This document shows positions 24,578-33,618 of a DNA stretch of 64,000 bases, one piece after another (the first letter of the stretch is position 1; every line of letters starts with the position of its first letter). The notes below the pieces were generated by a model. It was not told the origin of the DNA and did not search any database. It worked only from the letters and a program-made list of their open reading frames with translations. The position numbers and the translations under genes were made by a program. Source of the stretch: Nonomuraea maritima (lineage in GTDB: Bacteria > Actinomycetota > Actinomycetes > Streptosporangiales > Streptosporangiaceae); NCBI RefSeq assembly GCF_900100395.1, contig NZ_FNFB01000004.1, positions 1-64,000 of the forward strand, read 5' to 3'.

Positions 24578-26224
24578 TCAGTGGGTGAGCACGATGCGCT
24601 GGTGCACCTGGACGTGCTTGCGGCGGAAGACGTGCGACCTGCCGTTCGCCTCGAAGTCCGCGCGCGCGACGATCCGTCCGGACGGCACGGGGAAACCGGC
24701 CGAGAACGCCGTCCCCGGTTCGATCACGGACACGGTGTGCGCGTCCGCCTTGCCGGCCTTGTCGAGGTTGATCCGGACGTCGCGCCACGGCACCTTCGAC
24801 CCGTTGTGCAGCGTCACCACGACCTCGTCGCCGCTGACCTCCGTACGCAGCCCGTACGGCAGGCGCGGGTCCGGACCGATCGCCGCGTCGAGCTCGGCGC
24901 ACAGCTCCTCGGCGAGGAGGGGCTTGGCGGCGGCGAGGTTGTGACGTTCGCCGATGTCCTTGTTCAGGTCGTACAGCTCGACGCGGCCGTTCGGCCCGGC
25001 GCCGCCGATGTGCGGCGCCCACCTGACCACCTTCCACCGGCCGCGGCGGATGGCCTGGGCCTTGCGCGGCCGGTTCCAGATGAGGTGCTTGTGCCGCGGG
25101 GCGCCGCCGCCGGTGAGCAGGCCGCGGAAGGACCGGCCGTCGAGATGGGCGGGCACCGGCACGCCCGCGAGGTCGGCCAGCGTCGGCAGCACGTCCCAGA
25201 AGGTGACCGGCCGGGTCTCGACCCGGTGGCGCAGCGTGGGCGACCAGGCGATCACGGGAATGCGGATGCCGCCCTCGTACAGCTCGCGTTTGTCGCCGCG
25301 GAAGGGGCCGTTGGAGTCGAACAGGCGGGGCGTCACGCCCTTCTCGTGGTGCGGGCCGTTGTCGCTCATGAACAGCACGAGCGTGCGCCTGGCCACGCCC
25401 GCCTCGCGCAGCGCGTCGACGAGCGCGGCGACGTCGCGGTCGAGGCGGGAGACCTGTTCGGCGTGCCGGCGGTTCTGGATGGTCCAGGGCTCGTCCCGGT
25501 ACTCGCCGGCGTCGCCCCCGGGCACGACGCTCGGGGCGTGCGGCAGGTTGGAGGCGTAGTAGAGCAGGAACGGGTGGTCCTTGTTCTGGTCGATGAAGGT
25601 GATCGCCCGCTCGCGGAACAGGTCAGGCGCGTACGACTTCCCGCCCAGGTGCACCTTCGCGCCGTTGTGCCACAGGTACTCGGGGTAGTACTGGTGGGCG
25701 TGCTTGTGGGTGATGTAGCCGAAGAACTCCCCGAACCCGCGGACGTTCGGGTGCGATTCCTGGTCGGGCTGCTCGGGGCCGAAGCCCCACTTGCCGAACA
25801 GGGCCGTCCGGTAACCCGCGAGCTGCAGCAGTTCGGCGAAGGTGAGGTCCGCGTCGAGCAGAGCGTGCTGCTCCTTGCCCTCGGGATTCTCCCGCACCGT
25901 GCCGTGCCCCGCGTGCAGCCCGGTGAGCAGCGCGCAGCGCGACGGCGCGCACAGCGGCGCGCCCGCGTACGCGGTGTCGAACCGCACGCCCTCGGCGGCG
26001 AGCCGGTCGAGGTTGGGCGTGTGGATCTTGCGCTGTCCCTGACTTCCGATCTCACCCCAGCCGAGGTCGTCGGCGAGGACCAGGACGATGTTCGGCCGCG
26101 CGGGCAGGCTGCCGCGGGCAGTGGCCTCGGCGCTCGCGGGCAGTGCCGCGGGCAGGGCGAGGCCGGCGAGAGTACCGGCGAATAACGCTCGGCGCGAGGG
26201 GCCGTTGATCACGAACGGCAACAT
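24578..26224 (-). CDS. Tat-exported arylsulfatase
   Basis: This 548-residue sulfatase of the alkaline-phosphatase superfamily removes sulfate from an unknown ester. The N-terminus GPSRRALFAGTLAGLALP is a twin-arginine signal, so it is exported folded. The formylglycine site is LCAPSRCALLTG (C-A-P-S-R), metal ligands occur in NIVLVLADDLGWGEIG and FMSDNGPH, and KWGFGP and GGIRIPVI are family blocks. About 100 C-terminal residues after RLPYGLRTEV look like a beta-sandwich appendage. A sulfotransferase gene lies directly upstream on the same strand. Confidence 0.9.
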   Translation of the reverse strand: MLPFVINGPSRRALFAGTLAGLALPAALPASAEATARGSLPARPNIVLVLADDLGWGEIGSQGQRKIHTPNLDRLAAEGVRFDTAYAGAPLCAPSRCALLTGLHAGHGTVRENPEGKEQHALLDADLTFAELLQLAGYRTALFGKWGFGPEQPDQESHPNVRGFGEFFGYITHKHAHQYYPEYLWHNGAKVHLGGKSYAPDLFRERAITFIDQNKDHPFLLYYASNLPHAPSVVPGGDAGEYRDEPWTIQNRRHAEQVSRLDRDVAALVDALREAGVARRTLVLFMSDNGPHHEKGVTPRLFDSNGPFRGDKRELYEGGIRIPVIAWSPTLRHRVETRPVTFWDVLPTLADLAGVPVPAHLDGRSFRGLLTGGGAPRHKHLIWNRPRKAQAIRRGRWKVVRWAPHIGGAGPNGRVELYDLNKDIGERHNLAAAKPLLAEELCAELDAAIGPDPRLPYGLRTEVSGDEVVVTLHNGSKVPWRDVRINLDKAGKADAHTVSVIEPGTAFSAGFPVPSGRIVARADFEANGRSHVFRRKHVQVHQRIVLTH

Positions 26225-26268
26225 ATCGGAGCCCCAGGCGAATGGCGGGCAAATCGCGAGCGAAGTCT

Positions 26269-26292
26269 GTCACACCTGTGTGACCTGGTCAC
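26269..26292. promoter_or_regulatory. Overlapping inverted repeats between sulfotransferase and sulfatase
   Basis: GTCACAC-CT-GTGTGAC (26269-26284) has perfect 7-bp arms, and GTGAC-CTG-GTCAC (26280-26292) overlaps it and the sulfotransferase stop. Symmetric sites of this kind suit a GntR- or LacI-like regulator ahead of the sulfatase; a weak terminator is the alternative. Confidence 0.4.
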
Positions 26293-27179
26293 GGAAGGTA
26301 GTTCCATGTCCTGCAGATGTCATGAAGCTCGGCCGGGATGTCCTCGGGCCGCGGCAGCGGGCGGCCCGCGACGACCGTGCCCGCGCGGATCTTGTCGCGC
26401 CAGTCGCCGATGCCCTTGACGAAGGCGCCGTGCTCCTGCCGGCCGTAGTCGAGCATGGCGGGTTCGAACTCGACGCCCAGGAACAGGCAGAGCCGGCGCA
26501 ACTCGCCCTCGGGGTCGGCGACCAGGTCCTCGTAGCGTACGGTCAGGCCCTCCAGGTGGGTACGGGCCTCCTCGACGCGCGTCATGTACGCGAGCGTGCG
26601 CGGCACCGCCGTCGCCATGGGGCGCTTGTCCGGGTCGGCCTCGTGCCACGACTGGACGATCGACATGGGGTGGCGCAGCAGGAAGACGAACCGGGCGTCC
26701 GGCCAGCAGCTGGAGATGCGCCGCCAGGCGAACACGTTGCTGGGCGTCTTCTCCGCGAGGACGGGCTTGCCGCTGCGGGCCAGCTCGCGGTGCAGGAGGC
26801 GGTCCCAGACGATGTGCTCGATGTCGCTGTGGGTGTGGCCGAGCGCCTCCATGGCCTGCCGTACGGGCTCGGTGCCGAGGCTCACGCTCATCCGGCGGAA
26901 GTGCGTCTCGATGGGCGAGTGGATCCTGGAGTGGCTGTTCAGCATGACGCGCAGCAGCGTGGAGCCGGACCGTACCGACGACATGATGAAGACCGGCTCG
27001 CGCAGCAGGCGGTCGTGCTCGGGGTCGGCGGCGGGACGCACCTTGTCGCCCGGCAGCCGCTGCATCTCCAGAGGCACCTTGGGCGGCGGCGGCTTCGGCG
27101 GCTGCATGGGCACCCGCCGCGTCAACGTGTAGCCCGTCAGTCCCTCAAGGGTCGCGTTGGCCCGGTACCTCCAGCTCAT
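26289..27179 (-). CDS. Sulfotransferase family protein
   Basis: This 296-residue cytoplasmic protein has the PAPS-binding 5'-phosphosulfate loop in FIMSSVRSGSTLLRVMLNSH and the 3'-phosphate region in FVFLLRHPMSIVQSW, followed by VRYEDLVADPEGELRRLC. It would move sulfate from PAPS to an unknown acceptor. The proline-rich segment PPKPPPPK (residues 27-34) is unusual. TACCTT lies 8 nt before the ATG and no Shine-Dalgarno sequence is seen. The downstream neighbour is a sulfatase, so making and removing a sulfate ester may be linked. Confidence 0.82.
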   Translation of the reverse strand: MSWRYRANATLEGLTGYTLTRRVPMQPPKPPPPKVPLEMQRLPGDKVRPAADPEHDRLLREPVFIMSSVRSGSTLLRVMLNSHSRIHSPIETHFRRMSVSLGTEPVRQAMEALGHTHSDIEHIVWDRLLHRELARSGKPVLAEKTPSNVFAWRRISSCWPDARFVFLLRHPMSIVQSWHEADPDKRPMATAVPRTLAYMTRVEEARTHLEGLTVRYEDLVADPEGELRRLCLFLGVEFEPAMLDYGRQEHGAFVKGIGDWRDKIRAGTVVAGRPLPRPEDIPAELHDICRTWNYLP

Positions 27180-27245
27180 GGGGGTCCAAGGTACGGGCGG
27201 CCCGTGAACCCCAGGTGAATGGCCGCTGTGAAGCAGGAGGAGGTT

Positions 27246-28130
27246 TCACGGCGCCCTGCGGGCGACCCGGTCACGCACCACCGCGTACGTGTTGCGCAGC
27301 GCCGTCATCGACGCGTCGTAGGAGGCCTGGGCGACCCCGGTGAACAGGCAGTCGACGACCATGAGCTGGGCGATGCGGCTGCCCAGCGCGCCCGAGCGGA
27401 ACTCGGTCTCGCGCGCGGCCGTGGTGAGGGTCACGTCGGCCTGGCCGGCCAGCGGCGAGTCGCGGAAGTTGGTGATGGCCACGGTGGCGGCCCCCGACCT
27501 GCGGGCGATCGACAGGAACTCGACGGTGTCCGTGGTCGCCCCGGTGTGCGAGATCGCCACGGCCACGCAGCCGGGGGTGAGCGTGGCCGCCGACGTCCAC
27601 GCCGAGTGCGAGTCGTGCCAGTTGATCGCCGTACGGCCGATGCGGGAGAGCTTCTGGTGCAGGTCGAGGCTGACGAGCGCGCTCGCACCCACGCCGAAGC
27701 TGTCGATCCTGCGGGCGGCCAGCAGCAGGCGTACGGCCTCGGCGAGCGCGGCGGTGTCGAGCGAGCGGGCCGTGTCGGCGATGGAGAGGGTCTCGTTCAG
27801 GGCGACCTTGGAGACGATGCCCTCCAGGCTGTCGTTGCGGTCGATGTCGCCGGACACCTCCGGCAGGCTCGACGCCGCGAGCTCCTCCCTGGCCACGGCC
27901 CTGGTCAGGTCGATCCTGAAGTCCTTGTAGTGGGCGTAACCCATGCGCCGGTAGAAGCGCACGACCGTGGTCGTCGAGGTGCCGCAGGAGGCGGCGAGCG
28001 CGGCGATGGACAGGTTGGCCGCGGCGGCGGGGTCGCTGACGAACGCGGAGGCGATCCGCCGCTCCGACGGCCGCAGGCCCGGCAGGGCCGCGCGGATGCG
28101 GATCAGGAGAGTCCCGGCGTCCTCGCTCAT
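27246..28130 (-). CDS. RpiR/MurR-type transcriptional regulator with SIS domain
   Basis: This 294-residue regulator has an N-terminal HTH_6 domain (RPSERRIASAFVSDPAAAANLSIAALAASCGTS, residues 20-55, then TVVRFYRRMGYAHYKDFR) and a C-terminal SIS phosphosugar-binding domain (DSFGVGASALVSLDLHQKL, VAVAISHTGATTDTVEF, GAATVAIT). Regulators of this type, such as MurR, sense N-acetylmuramic acid 6-phosphate. It diverges from an operon holding murQ and anmK, so that ligand, the MurQ substrate and AnmK product, is the obvious candidate. A palindrome in the 78-bp gap is the probable operator. Confidence 0.88.
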   Translation of the reverse strand: MSEDAGTLLIRIRAALPGLRPSERRIASAFVSDPAAAANLSIAALAASCGTSTTTVVRFYRRMGYAHYKDFRIDLTRAVAREELAASSLPEVSGDIDRNDSLEGIVSKVALNETLSIADTARSLDTAALAEAVRLLLAARRIDSFGVGASALVSLDLHQKLSRIGRTAINWHDSHSAWTSAATLTPGCVAVAISHTGATTDTVEFLSIARRSGAATVAITNFRDSPLAGQADVTLTTAARETEFRSGALGSRIAQLMVVDCLFTGVAQASYDASMTALRNTYAVVRDRVARRAP

Positions 28131-28154
28131 CTCACCCCGCTGAGGAAAATAAGT

Positions 28155-28170
28155 ACCTTAGTGGTAAGGT
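28155..28170. promoter_or_regulatory. Probable operator of the RpiR/MurR-type regulator
   Basis: ACCTTAGTGGTAAGGT is an inverted repeat with perfect 6-bp arms and a 4-nt centre, placed in the middle of the divergent gap. It overlaps the candidate -35 region on the plus strand and would also block the regulator's own promoter. Confidence 0.65.
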
Positions 28171-28186
28171 CTGCGTAATTTTATGA
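28158..28186 (+). promoter_or_regulatory. Candidate promoter of the muropeptide operon
   Basis: TTAGTG (28158-28163), a 17-nt spacer and TTATGA (28181-28186) form a reasonable sigma-70-type promoter. GAGGAG at 28198-28203 is the ribosome-binding site of the first gene. The -35 lies within the palindrome, which supports repression. Confidence 0.45.
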
Positions 28187-28208
28187 CCTACTCCCCTGAG
28201 GAGACTAC

Positions 28209-29750
28209 ATGCCCCGTGGCGTCCTCCCCGCGGTCGGCATCGCCGCTGCGCTGTCGCTTGCCCTCACCAGCTGCTCGTCATCCTCCGGCTCCGCCCCCGG
28301 CGCCGCCGCGTCAGGTCAGGGCGGCGGCACGCTGGTCGTCGGCGTGACCTCCGACCCCGACACGCTCTTCCCCTGGAAGGCCACCCAGTTCCAGGCCGTC
28401 AACGTGCTGCAGAACCTGTACGGCACCCTCACCGAGTTCGACAAGGACCTCAACGTCGTGCCCGGCCTCGCCGAGTCGTGGGAGACCTCAGAGGACGGCA
28501 AGAAGGTCACCTTCAAGCTGCGCCAGGGCGTGACGTACGCCGACGGCAGCGCCTTCGACTCCGCGGACGTGAAGTCGTCCCTGGACAAGCTCATGGACGA
28601 GAAGACGGCGGCCGTGGCCCGCGCGTCGCTGTCGTCGGTGAAGGAGGTGCAGGCGCCCGACCCGAACACGGTGGTGCTGGAGCTGACCGGCCCCGACGCC
28701 GCGCTGCCCGCCAACCTGGCCTCGGTGAACCTGGCCATCCTCTCCTCCGACGACACCGAGGAGGAGCTGAACGCCAAGCCCAACGGCACCGGCCCGTTCA
28801 CGCTGGGCAACCGGGTGGCCAACCAGTCGATCAGCCTGGTCAGGAACGACAAGTACTGGCACGACAAGCCGAAGGTCGCCTCGATCGAGTTCCGGGTCAT
28901 CCCCGACGAGTCGTCGATCGTCTCGGCCATGCAGTCGGGCAACGTCCAGCTCGCGGTCTTCAACGACCCGCTCGTCGCGCAGACCGCGCAGGGCGGCGGC
29001 GTCGAGGTCGCGAAGACGCCGCAGCTCAACTACCACGTGCTGCAGCTGAACGCCCAGCACGGTGACCTGAAGGACGTGAACGTGCGCCTGGCCATCCAGT
29101 GCGCGATCGACCGCAAGCAGGTGCTCGACACCGCCGCGCTGGGCGAGGGCGAGGTGGTCGGGCCGATCACCTCGCCCGCGTACAAGTCCGACCCGGCCAA
29201 GCGGCCCTGCCCCACCCGCGACCTCGCCAAGGCGGCCGACTACCTCGCCAAGGCCGGCAAGTCGAGCGGCGTGACCGTGAAGGCCATCGTCTCCCAGGGC
29301 GAGTACGCCACCTCCGTCAACGAGGCGCAGAACCTCAAGGCCCAGCTGGCGGAAGCCAAGATCAATCTGGACCTGGAGGTGCTGGAGTCGGGCGCGTTCG
29401 TCGATCGCTGGGTCGCGGCCGACTTCGACGCCGCCGTCGCGCTGAACGGCGGACGTCCCGAGCCCGACGGCTCCTACGGCCGCTACTTCACCAGCACCGG
29501 CAACCTGAACAAGGTGGCCGGCTACAGCTCTCCCGAGCTGGACAAGCTGTTCGCCGAGGGCAAGGCGGCCACCGACCAGGCCGCCCGCAAGGCCGTCTAC
29601 GACCAGGTGGCGGCGGAGCTGGAGAACAACGCCGCCTGGATCTGGCTGTTCTCCGGTTACACCTACACCGCGACGGCGGCCGGCGTGCAGGGCTTCGTCC
29701 CGATGGCGAACGGCTCCCTGCAGTTCCTGCGGACCACCTCCGTCGCCTGA
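28209..29750 (+). CDS. Lipoprotein substrate-binding protein of a peptide-type ABC importer
   Basis: This 513-residue family 5 solute-binding protein (OppA/DppA/MppA class) has a lipoprotein signal ending in LALTSC, so the mature protein is anchored outside the cell through Cys22. Family blocks include TLVVGVTSDPDTLFPWKATQ, VVPGLAESWETSEDGKKVTFKLR and NGTGPFTL. With murQ and anmK in the same operon, it probably captures cell-wall muropeptides or anhydromuropeptides, as MppA does in E. coli. A permease starts 1 nt after its stop. Confidence 0.88.
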   Translation: MPRGVLPAVGIAAALSLALTSCSSSSGSAPGAAASGQGGGTLVVGVTSDPDTLFPWKATQFQAVNVLQNLYGTLTEFDKDLNVVPGLAESWETSEDGKKVTFKLRQGVTYADGSAFDSADVKSSLDKLMDEKTAAVARASLSSVKEVQAPDPNTVVLELTGPDAALPANLASVNLAILSSDDTEEELNAKPNGTGPFTLGNRVANQSISLVRNDKYWHDKPKVASIEFRVIPDESSIVSAMQSGNVQLAVFNDPLVAQTAQGGGVEVAKTPQLNYHVLQLNAQHGDLKDVNVRLAIQCAIDRKQVLDTAALGEGEVVGPITSPAYKSDPAKRPCPTRDLAKAADYLAKAGKSSGVTVKAIVSQGEYATSVNEAQNLKAQLAEAKINLDLEVLESGAFVDRWVAADFDAAVALNGGRPEPDGSYGRYFTSTGNLNKVAGYSSPELDKLFAEGKAATDQAARKAVYDQVAAELENNAAWIWLFSGYTYTATAAGVQGFVPMANGSLQFLRTTSVA

Positions 29751-29751
29751 C

Positions 29752-30720
29752 ATGCGGTCATTCGTACGCAGCCGCGTCGTCCGGCGTGTGGCGGGGACGC
29801 TCGGCACCCTGTTCGGGGTTGCCGTGTTCGTCTTCGTCATGCTCCGGGCGATCCCCGGCAACCAGATCACCGCCAACCTCGGCACCGAGGCCGCCGCCCT
29901 GACGCCCGCCCAACAGCTGGCTTTGGAGCGTTACTACGGTCTCGACCAGCCACTCGTCACCCAGTTCTTCTCGTGGCTCGGCAACCTGTTCACCGGCAAC
30001 TTCGGCTGGTCGGCGCGCGCCCAGCAGAGCGTGCTCGATCTGACGCTGCGGTCGCTGCCGGTGACGTTCGAGCTGGCGGTGTTCTCGATCGTGCTGGCGC
30101 TGCTCATCGGGGTGCCGCTCGGCATGCTGGCGGCGTCCAGGACGAACTCGGCGCGTGACGCGGCCGGGCAGGCGGTGAGCCTCGCGGGTCTGTCGATCCC
30201 CGCCTTCCTGCTGGCCACGACGCTGCTGTCGGTGTTCGCGGCGTCGTTCGGGTTCAACCCCAACGGGCAGGGCTTCGCCACCTTCCTCGACGACCCGCTG
30301 CTCAACCTGCAGCAGATGGTCCTGCCTTCCCTGGTGCTGGGCTTCGGCATCGCCGCCCCGATCCTGCGCACGACCCGCGCGGCGGTGCTGGAGGTGCGGG
30401 CCGACGACTTCGTGCGCACCGCGCGCGCCAAGGGCGTGCCGGAGCGGCGGCTGCAGGTGCGGCACGTGCTCGGCAACGCGCTCGTGCCCATCGTCACCAT
30501 GACCGGCCTGCAGTTCGGCTACCTGCTCGGCGGGGCCGTCGTCGTCGAGCAGATCTTCTCCGTGCCCGGCATCGGGCGGCAGGTCCTGCTCGGCATCCAG
30601 CAGAAGGAGTACGCCGTCGTCCAGAGCACGGTGCTGGTAATCGCGCTCGCGTTCGTGCTGGTGAACCTGCTGACCGACACGCTCTACCGGATCATCGACC
30701 CGAGAGTGAGGGCGTCGTGA
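29752..30720 (+). CDS. ABC permease, DppB/OppB type
   Basis: This 322-residue membrane protein has six predicted helices. It shows the OppB N-terminal pattern VRRVAGTLGTLFGVAVFVFV, the long external loop with YYGLDQPLVTQFFSWLGNL, and the EAA loop (VRTARAKGVPERRLQVRHVL) that contacts the ATPase. It ends with YRIIDPRVR as is usual. Its stop overlaps the GTG of the second permease (GTGA). Confidence 0.92.
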   Translation: MRSFVRSRVVRRVAGTLGTLFGVAVFVFVMLRAIPGNQITANLGTEAAALTPAQQLALERYYGLDQPLVTQFFSWLGNLFTGNFGWSARAQQSVLDLTLRSLPVTFELAVFSIVLALLIGVPLGMLAASRTNSARDAAGQAVSLAGLSIPAFLLATTLLSVFAASFGFNPNGQGFATFLDDPLLNLQQMVLPSLVLGFGIAAPILRTTRAAVLEVRADDFVRTARAKGVPERRLQVRHVLGNALVPIVTMTGLQFGYLLGGAVVVEQIFSVPGIGRQVLLGIQQKEYAVVQSTVLVIALAFVLVNLLTDTLYRIIDPRVRAS

Positions 30721-31547
30721 CCGCCCTGCTGCGGCGCAGCCCGGCCGGGGCGGCGGGCGTCGTCATCCTCGTCGTCCTGGCGGTGCTGGCGGCGCTGTCG
30801 TACCTGGGGCTGCTGCCGTACGACCCGATCGCGCAGCAGCCGCCGTCGCGGTTCCTCGCCCCGTCGGGCGCGCACCTGTTCGGCACCGACCAGTTCGGCC
30901 GGGACGTGTTCTCCCGGGTGGCGGCCGGGGTCGGCAACTCGGCGCTCATCGCCGTGGTCGCGGTGGCGTTCGCGACCGTGGTCGGCACGCTGGGCGGCCT
31001 GGTGTCCGGCTTCTACCGCGGGATCGCCGACGGCGCGATCGGCGGGGTGACGAACGTGCTGTTCGCGTTCCCGCCGCTGCTGCTCGCCCTGTCGCTGGCG
31101 TCGGTGCTGGAACGTGACTGGTTCACCGTCGCGGTGGCCATCGCCGTCGTGTACGTGCCGATCTTCATCCGCGTGACGCGCGGCCCCGTGCTGTCGCTGC
31201 GCGAGATCGAGTACGTACGGGCGGCCGTCTCGACCGGCCAGAGCCGCTGGCAGATCATGCTGCGCCACGTCCTGCCCAACATCACCTCGATCATCGTCAT
31301 CCAGGTGGCGCTGTCGCTGTCCTGGGCCGTGCTGACCGAGGCGTCGCTGAGCTTCCTGGGCCTCGGCACCCCGCCGCCCGCGCCCTCGCTGGGCTCCATG
31401 ATCTTCGAGGCGCGCAGCCTCGTGTTCGTGGCCCCGTGGACGCTCATCGCGCCGGGCGCGGTCGTCGTGCTGCTGGTGGTGGGGCTCAACCTGCTCGGCG
31501 ACGGCCTGCGCGACACACTCGACCCGCGAAACCGAGGGAATCGGTGA
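30717..31547 (+). CDS. ABC permease, DppC/OppC type
   Basis: This 276-residue partner permease has the N-terminal LFGTDQFGRDVFSRV block found in nearly all OppC proteins, an EAA loop (EYVRAAVSTGQSRWQIMLRHV), the segment EASLSFLGLGTPPPAPSLG, and the typical ending GDGLRDTLDPR. Start GTG 30717 and stop TGA 31545-31547 both overlap the neighbours by 4 nt. Confidence 0.93.
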   Translation: MTALLRRSPAGAAGVVILVVLAVLAALSYLGLLPYDPIAQQPPSRFLAPSGAHLFGTDQFGRDVFSRVAAGVGNSALIAVVAVAFATVVGTLGGLVSGFYRGIADGAIGGVTNVLFAFPPLLLALSLASVLERDWFTVAVAIAVVYVPIFIRVTRGPVLSLREIEYVRAAVSTGQSRWQIMLRHVLPNITSIIVIQVALSLSWAVLTEASLSFLGLGTPPPAPSLGSMIFEARSLVFVAPWTLIAPGAVVVLLVVGLNLLGDGLRDTLDPRNRGNR

Positions 31548-32458
31548 ACCTCTCAGAACTGACGACCGAAGCGGCCGATCCACGTTTCGCCGGCATCGAC
31601 TCCATGAGCGTGGCGGAACTGGCGGCGACCATGAACGCCGCCGACGCCTCGGTGCCCGGCGCGGTGGCCGCGGCGCTGCCGCGGATCACCGCGGCGATCG
31701 AGGCGAGCGCCGAACGCATGCTGCGCGGCGGCCGGCTCGTGTACGTGGGCGCCGGCACCCCAGGCAGACTCGGCGTGCTGGACGCCTCCGAGTGCCCGCC
31801 GACCTTCTCCACGCCGCCCGAACAGGTCTTCGCGATCATCGCGGGCGGCGAGAGCGCGATCGTCGCGCCCTGCGAGGGGGCCGAGGACGACGAGGAGGCA
31901 GGCGCCGCCGCCGTGGACGAGGCAGGCGTCGGGCCGCTGGACACCGTGGTGGGCATCGCCTCCAGCGGGCGGACGCCGTACGTGCTGGCCGCGGTGCGGC
32001 GGGCGCGTGAGCGCGGGTCGCTGACGGTGGGCCTGTCGTGCAACGCGGGGACGCCGCTGAGCGCGGCGGCCGAGCACGGCATCGAGGTGCTCGTGGGGCC
32101 CGAGGTGATCAGCGGCTCGACCCGCCTGAAGGCGGGCACGGCGCAGAAGCTCGTCCTCAACATGTTCTCGACGATCGTGATGGTGCGGCTCGGCAAGACG
32201 TACGGCAACCTCATGGTCGACGTCAGGGCCACCAACGGCAAGCTGCGTGAGCGGGCGGTGCGCATGGTGCGGACCATCACGGGCGCCGAGCGCGCAGAAG
32301 CGGTGGCGGCGCTGCAGGTCAACGGGTACTCCGTCAAGCAGGCGGTCGTCGCGCTGCGCTTCGGCCTGAGCCCGCAGGAGGCCGCCGGTCGGCTGGCCCG
32401 CGCGGGCGGCCGGCTGCGGGCGGCACTGGATGAGCGCACGATCGGGGAGCGGGCATGA
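31544..32458 (+). CDS. murQ: N-acetylmuramic acid 6-phosphate etherase
   Basis: This 304-residue SIS-domain lyase cleaves the D-lactyl ether of MurNAc-6-phosphate, giving GlcNAc-6-phosphate and D-lactate. Family features are the N-terminal [37 protein letters not shown], the active-site region IIAGGESAI, and the highly conserved [16 protein letters not shown]. The GTG at 31544 overlaps the permease stop. Together with AnmK it feeds imported wall sugars into amino-sugar metabolism. Confidence 0.96.
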   Translation: MNLSELTTEAADPRFAGIDSMSVAELAATMNAADASVPGAVAAALPRITAAIEASAERMLRGGRLVYVGAGTPGRLGVLDASECPPTFSTPPEQVFAIIAGGESAIVAPCEGAEDDEEAGAAAVDEAGVGPLDTVVGIASSGRTPYVLAAVRRARERGSLTVGLSCNAGTPLSAAAEHGIEVLVGPEVISGSTRLKAGTAQKLVLNMFSTIVMVRLGKTYGNLMVDVRATNGKLRERAVRMVRTITGAERAEAVAALQVNGYSVKQAVVALRFGLSPQEAAGRLARAGGRLRAALDERTIGERA

Positions 32459-33618
32459 AAGTACTCGGGATGATCTCCGGCACCTCGCACGACGGGATCG
32501 ACGTGGCCGTGGTGGACTTCGAGCTCGTCGGGAGCAGGCTCGAAGGGCGTGTCGGTCACACGGCGAGCACGCCGTACCCCGGCGAGCTGCGCGCCCGGCT
32601 GGCCGCCGCGCTGCCGCCCGCGCCGACGACGCTGGCCGAGGTGTGCGAGCTCGACACGCTCATCGGGCAGACGTTCGCCGAGGCGGCCGCCGCCGCGATC
32701 GCCGCAGGCGGCCCCGTCGACCTGGTCGTCTCCCACGGCCAGACGGTCTACCACTGGGTGGAGGGCACGCACGCGCTCGGCACCCTGCAGATCGGCCAGC
32801 CCGCCTGGATCGCCGAGCGCACGGGCACGCCCGTGCTGTCGGACGTGCGGATCAGGGACATCACGGCGGGCGGGCACGGCGCGCCGCTGGTCTCGGTGCT
32901 CGACGGGCTGCTGCTCGGCGGGCTCGCGGGCGGGGCGGGCGCGCTCAACCTGGGCGGCATCGCCAACGTCACCGTCGTCCGCGACGGCGAGCTGTACGCC
33001 TACGACATCGGTCCTGCCAACGCCCTCATCGACGCGGTGGTGGTCGGACGTGGGCTGCACCCGCGCGGCTTCGACGAGGACGGCCGGATCGCCGCCTCAG
33101 GGCACGTGGACGCCCGCCTGCTGGAGGTGCTGCTGGACGAGCCGTACTACCGCCTCGCGCCGCCGAAGAGCACCGGCAAGGAGCTGTTCCACCTCGCCTA
33201 CGTGGAGCAGGCGCTGGCCAGGGCCGGGGTCACGCCCGGCGACGCCGACCTGGTGGCCACGCTGACCGAACTGACCGTGCGCACGGTCGCCGCCGACGTG
33301 CGGGCCGCCGGGGTCGGCACGCTGGTGGTGTCGGGCGGTGGCTGCCGCAACCCCGTGATCATGGACGGGCTGCGCCGCGCGCTGCCGGGCGTCGAGGTGG
33401 GGCCGTCCGACGACCACGGCGCGCCCTCCGACGACAAGGAGGCGATCGCGTTCGCCCTGATCGGCTGGCTCAGCGCGCACGGCCTGCCGGGAACCGTCCC
33501 CGGCGGGACGGGCGCCCGCGCCGGGCGCGTCCTCGGCACCCTGACGCCCGGCGCCGGGCCGCTGGTGCTGCCCGCGCCGCTCGCCGAGCCGCCCCGATCG
33601 CTGGTGCTGCACCGATGA
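32455..33618 (+). CDS. anmK: Anhydro-N-acetylmuramic acid kinase
   Basis: This 387-residue kinase opens the 1,6-anhydro ring of anhydroMurNAc while phosphorylating it, producing MurNAc-6-phosphate, the MurQ substrate. The ATP loop is [14 protein letters not shown] at the N-terminus. Other blocks are [34 protein letters not shown], and [16 protein letters not shown]. It overlaps murQ as ATGA and the next gene likewise. Its presence says the imported material carries anhydro ends, as made by lytic transglycosylases. Confidence 0.96.
   Translation: MKVLGMISGTSHDGIDVAVVDFELVGSRLEGRVGHTASTPYPGELRARLAAALPPAPTTLAEVCELDTLIGQTFAEAAAAAIAAGGPVDLVVSHGQTVYHWVEGTHALGTLQIGQPAWIAERTGTPVLSDVRIRDITAGGHGAPLVSVLDGLLLGGLAGGAGALNLGGIANVTVVRDGELYAYDIGPANALIDAVVVGRGLHPRGFDEDGRIAASGHVDARLLEVLLDEPYYRLAPPKSTGKELFHLAYVEQALARAGVTPGDADLVATLTELTVRTVAADVRAAGVGTLVVSGGGCRNPVIMDGLRRALPGVEVGPSDDHGAPSDDKEAIAFALIGWLSAHGLPGTVPGGTGARAGRVLGTLTPGAGPLVLPAPLAEPPRSLVLHR

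Noticed and set aside
27180-27245. Terminator or operator between sulfotransferase and the RpiR-type gene
   Set aside because: Only a 5-bp inverted repeat with a long loop is visible, too weak to call.
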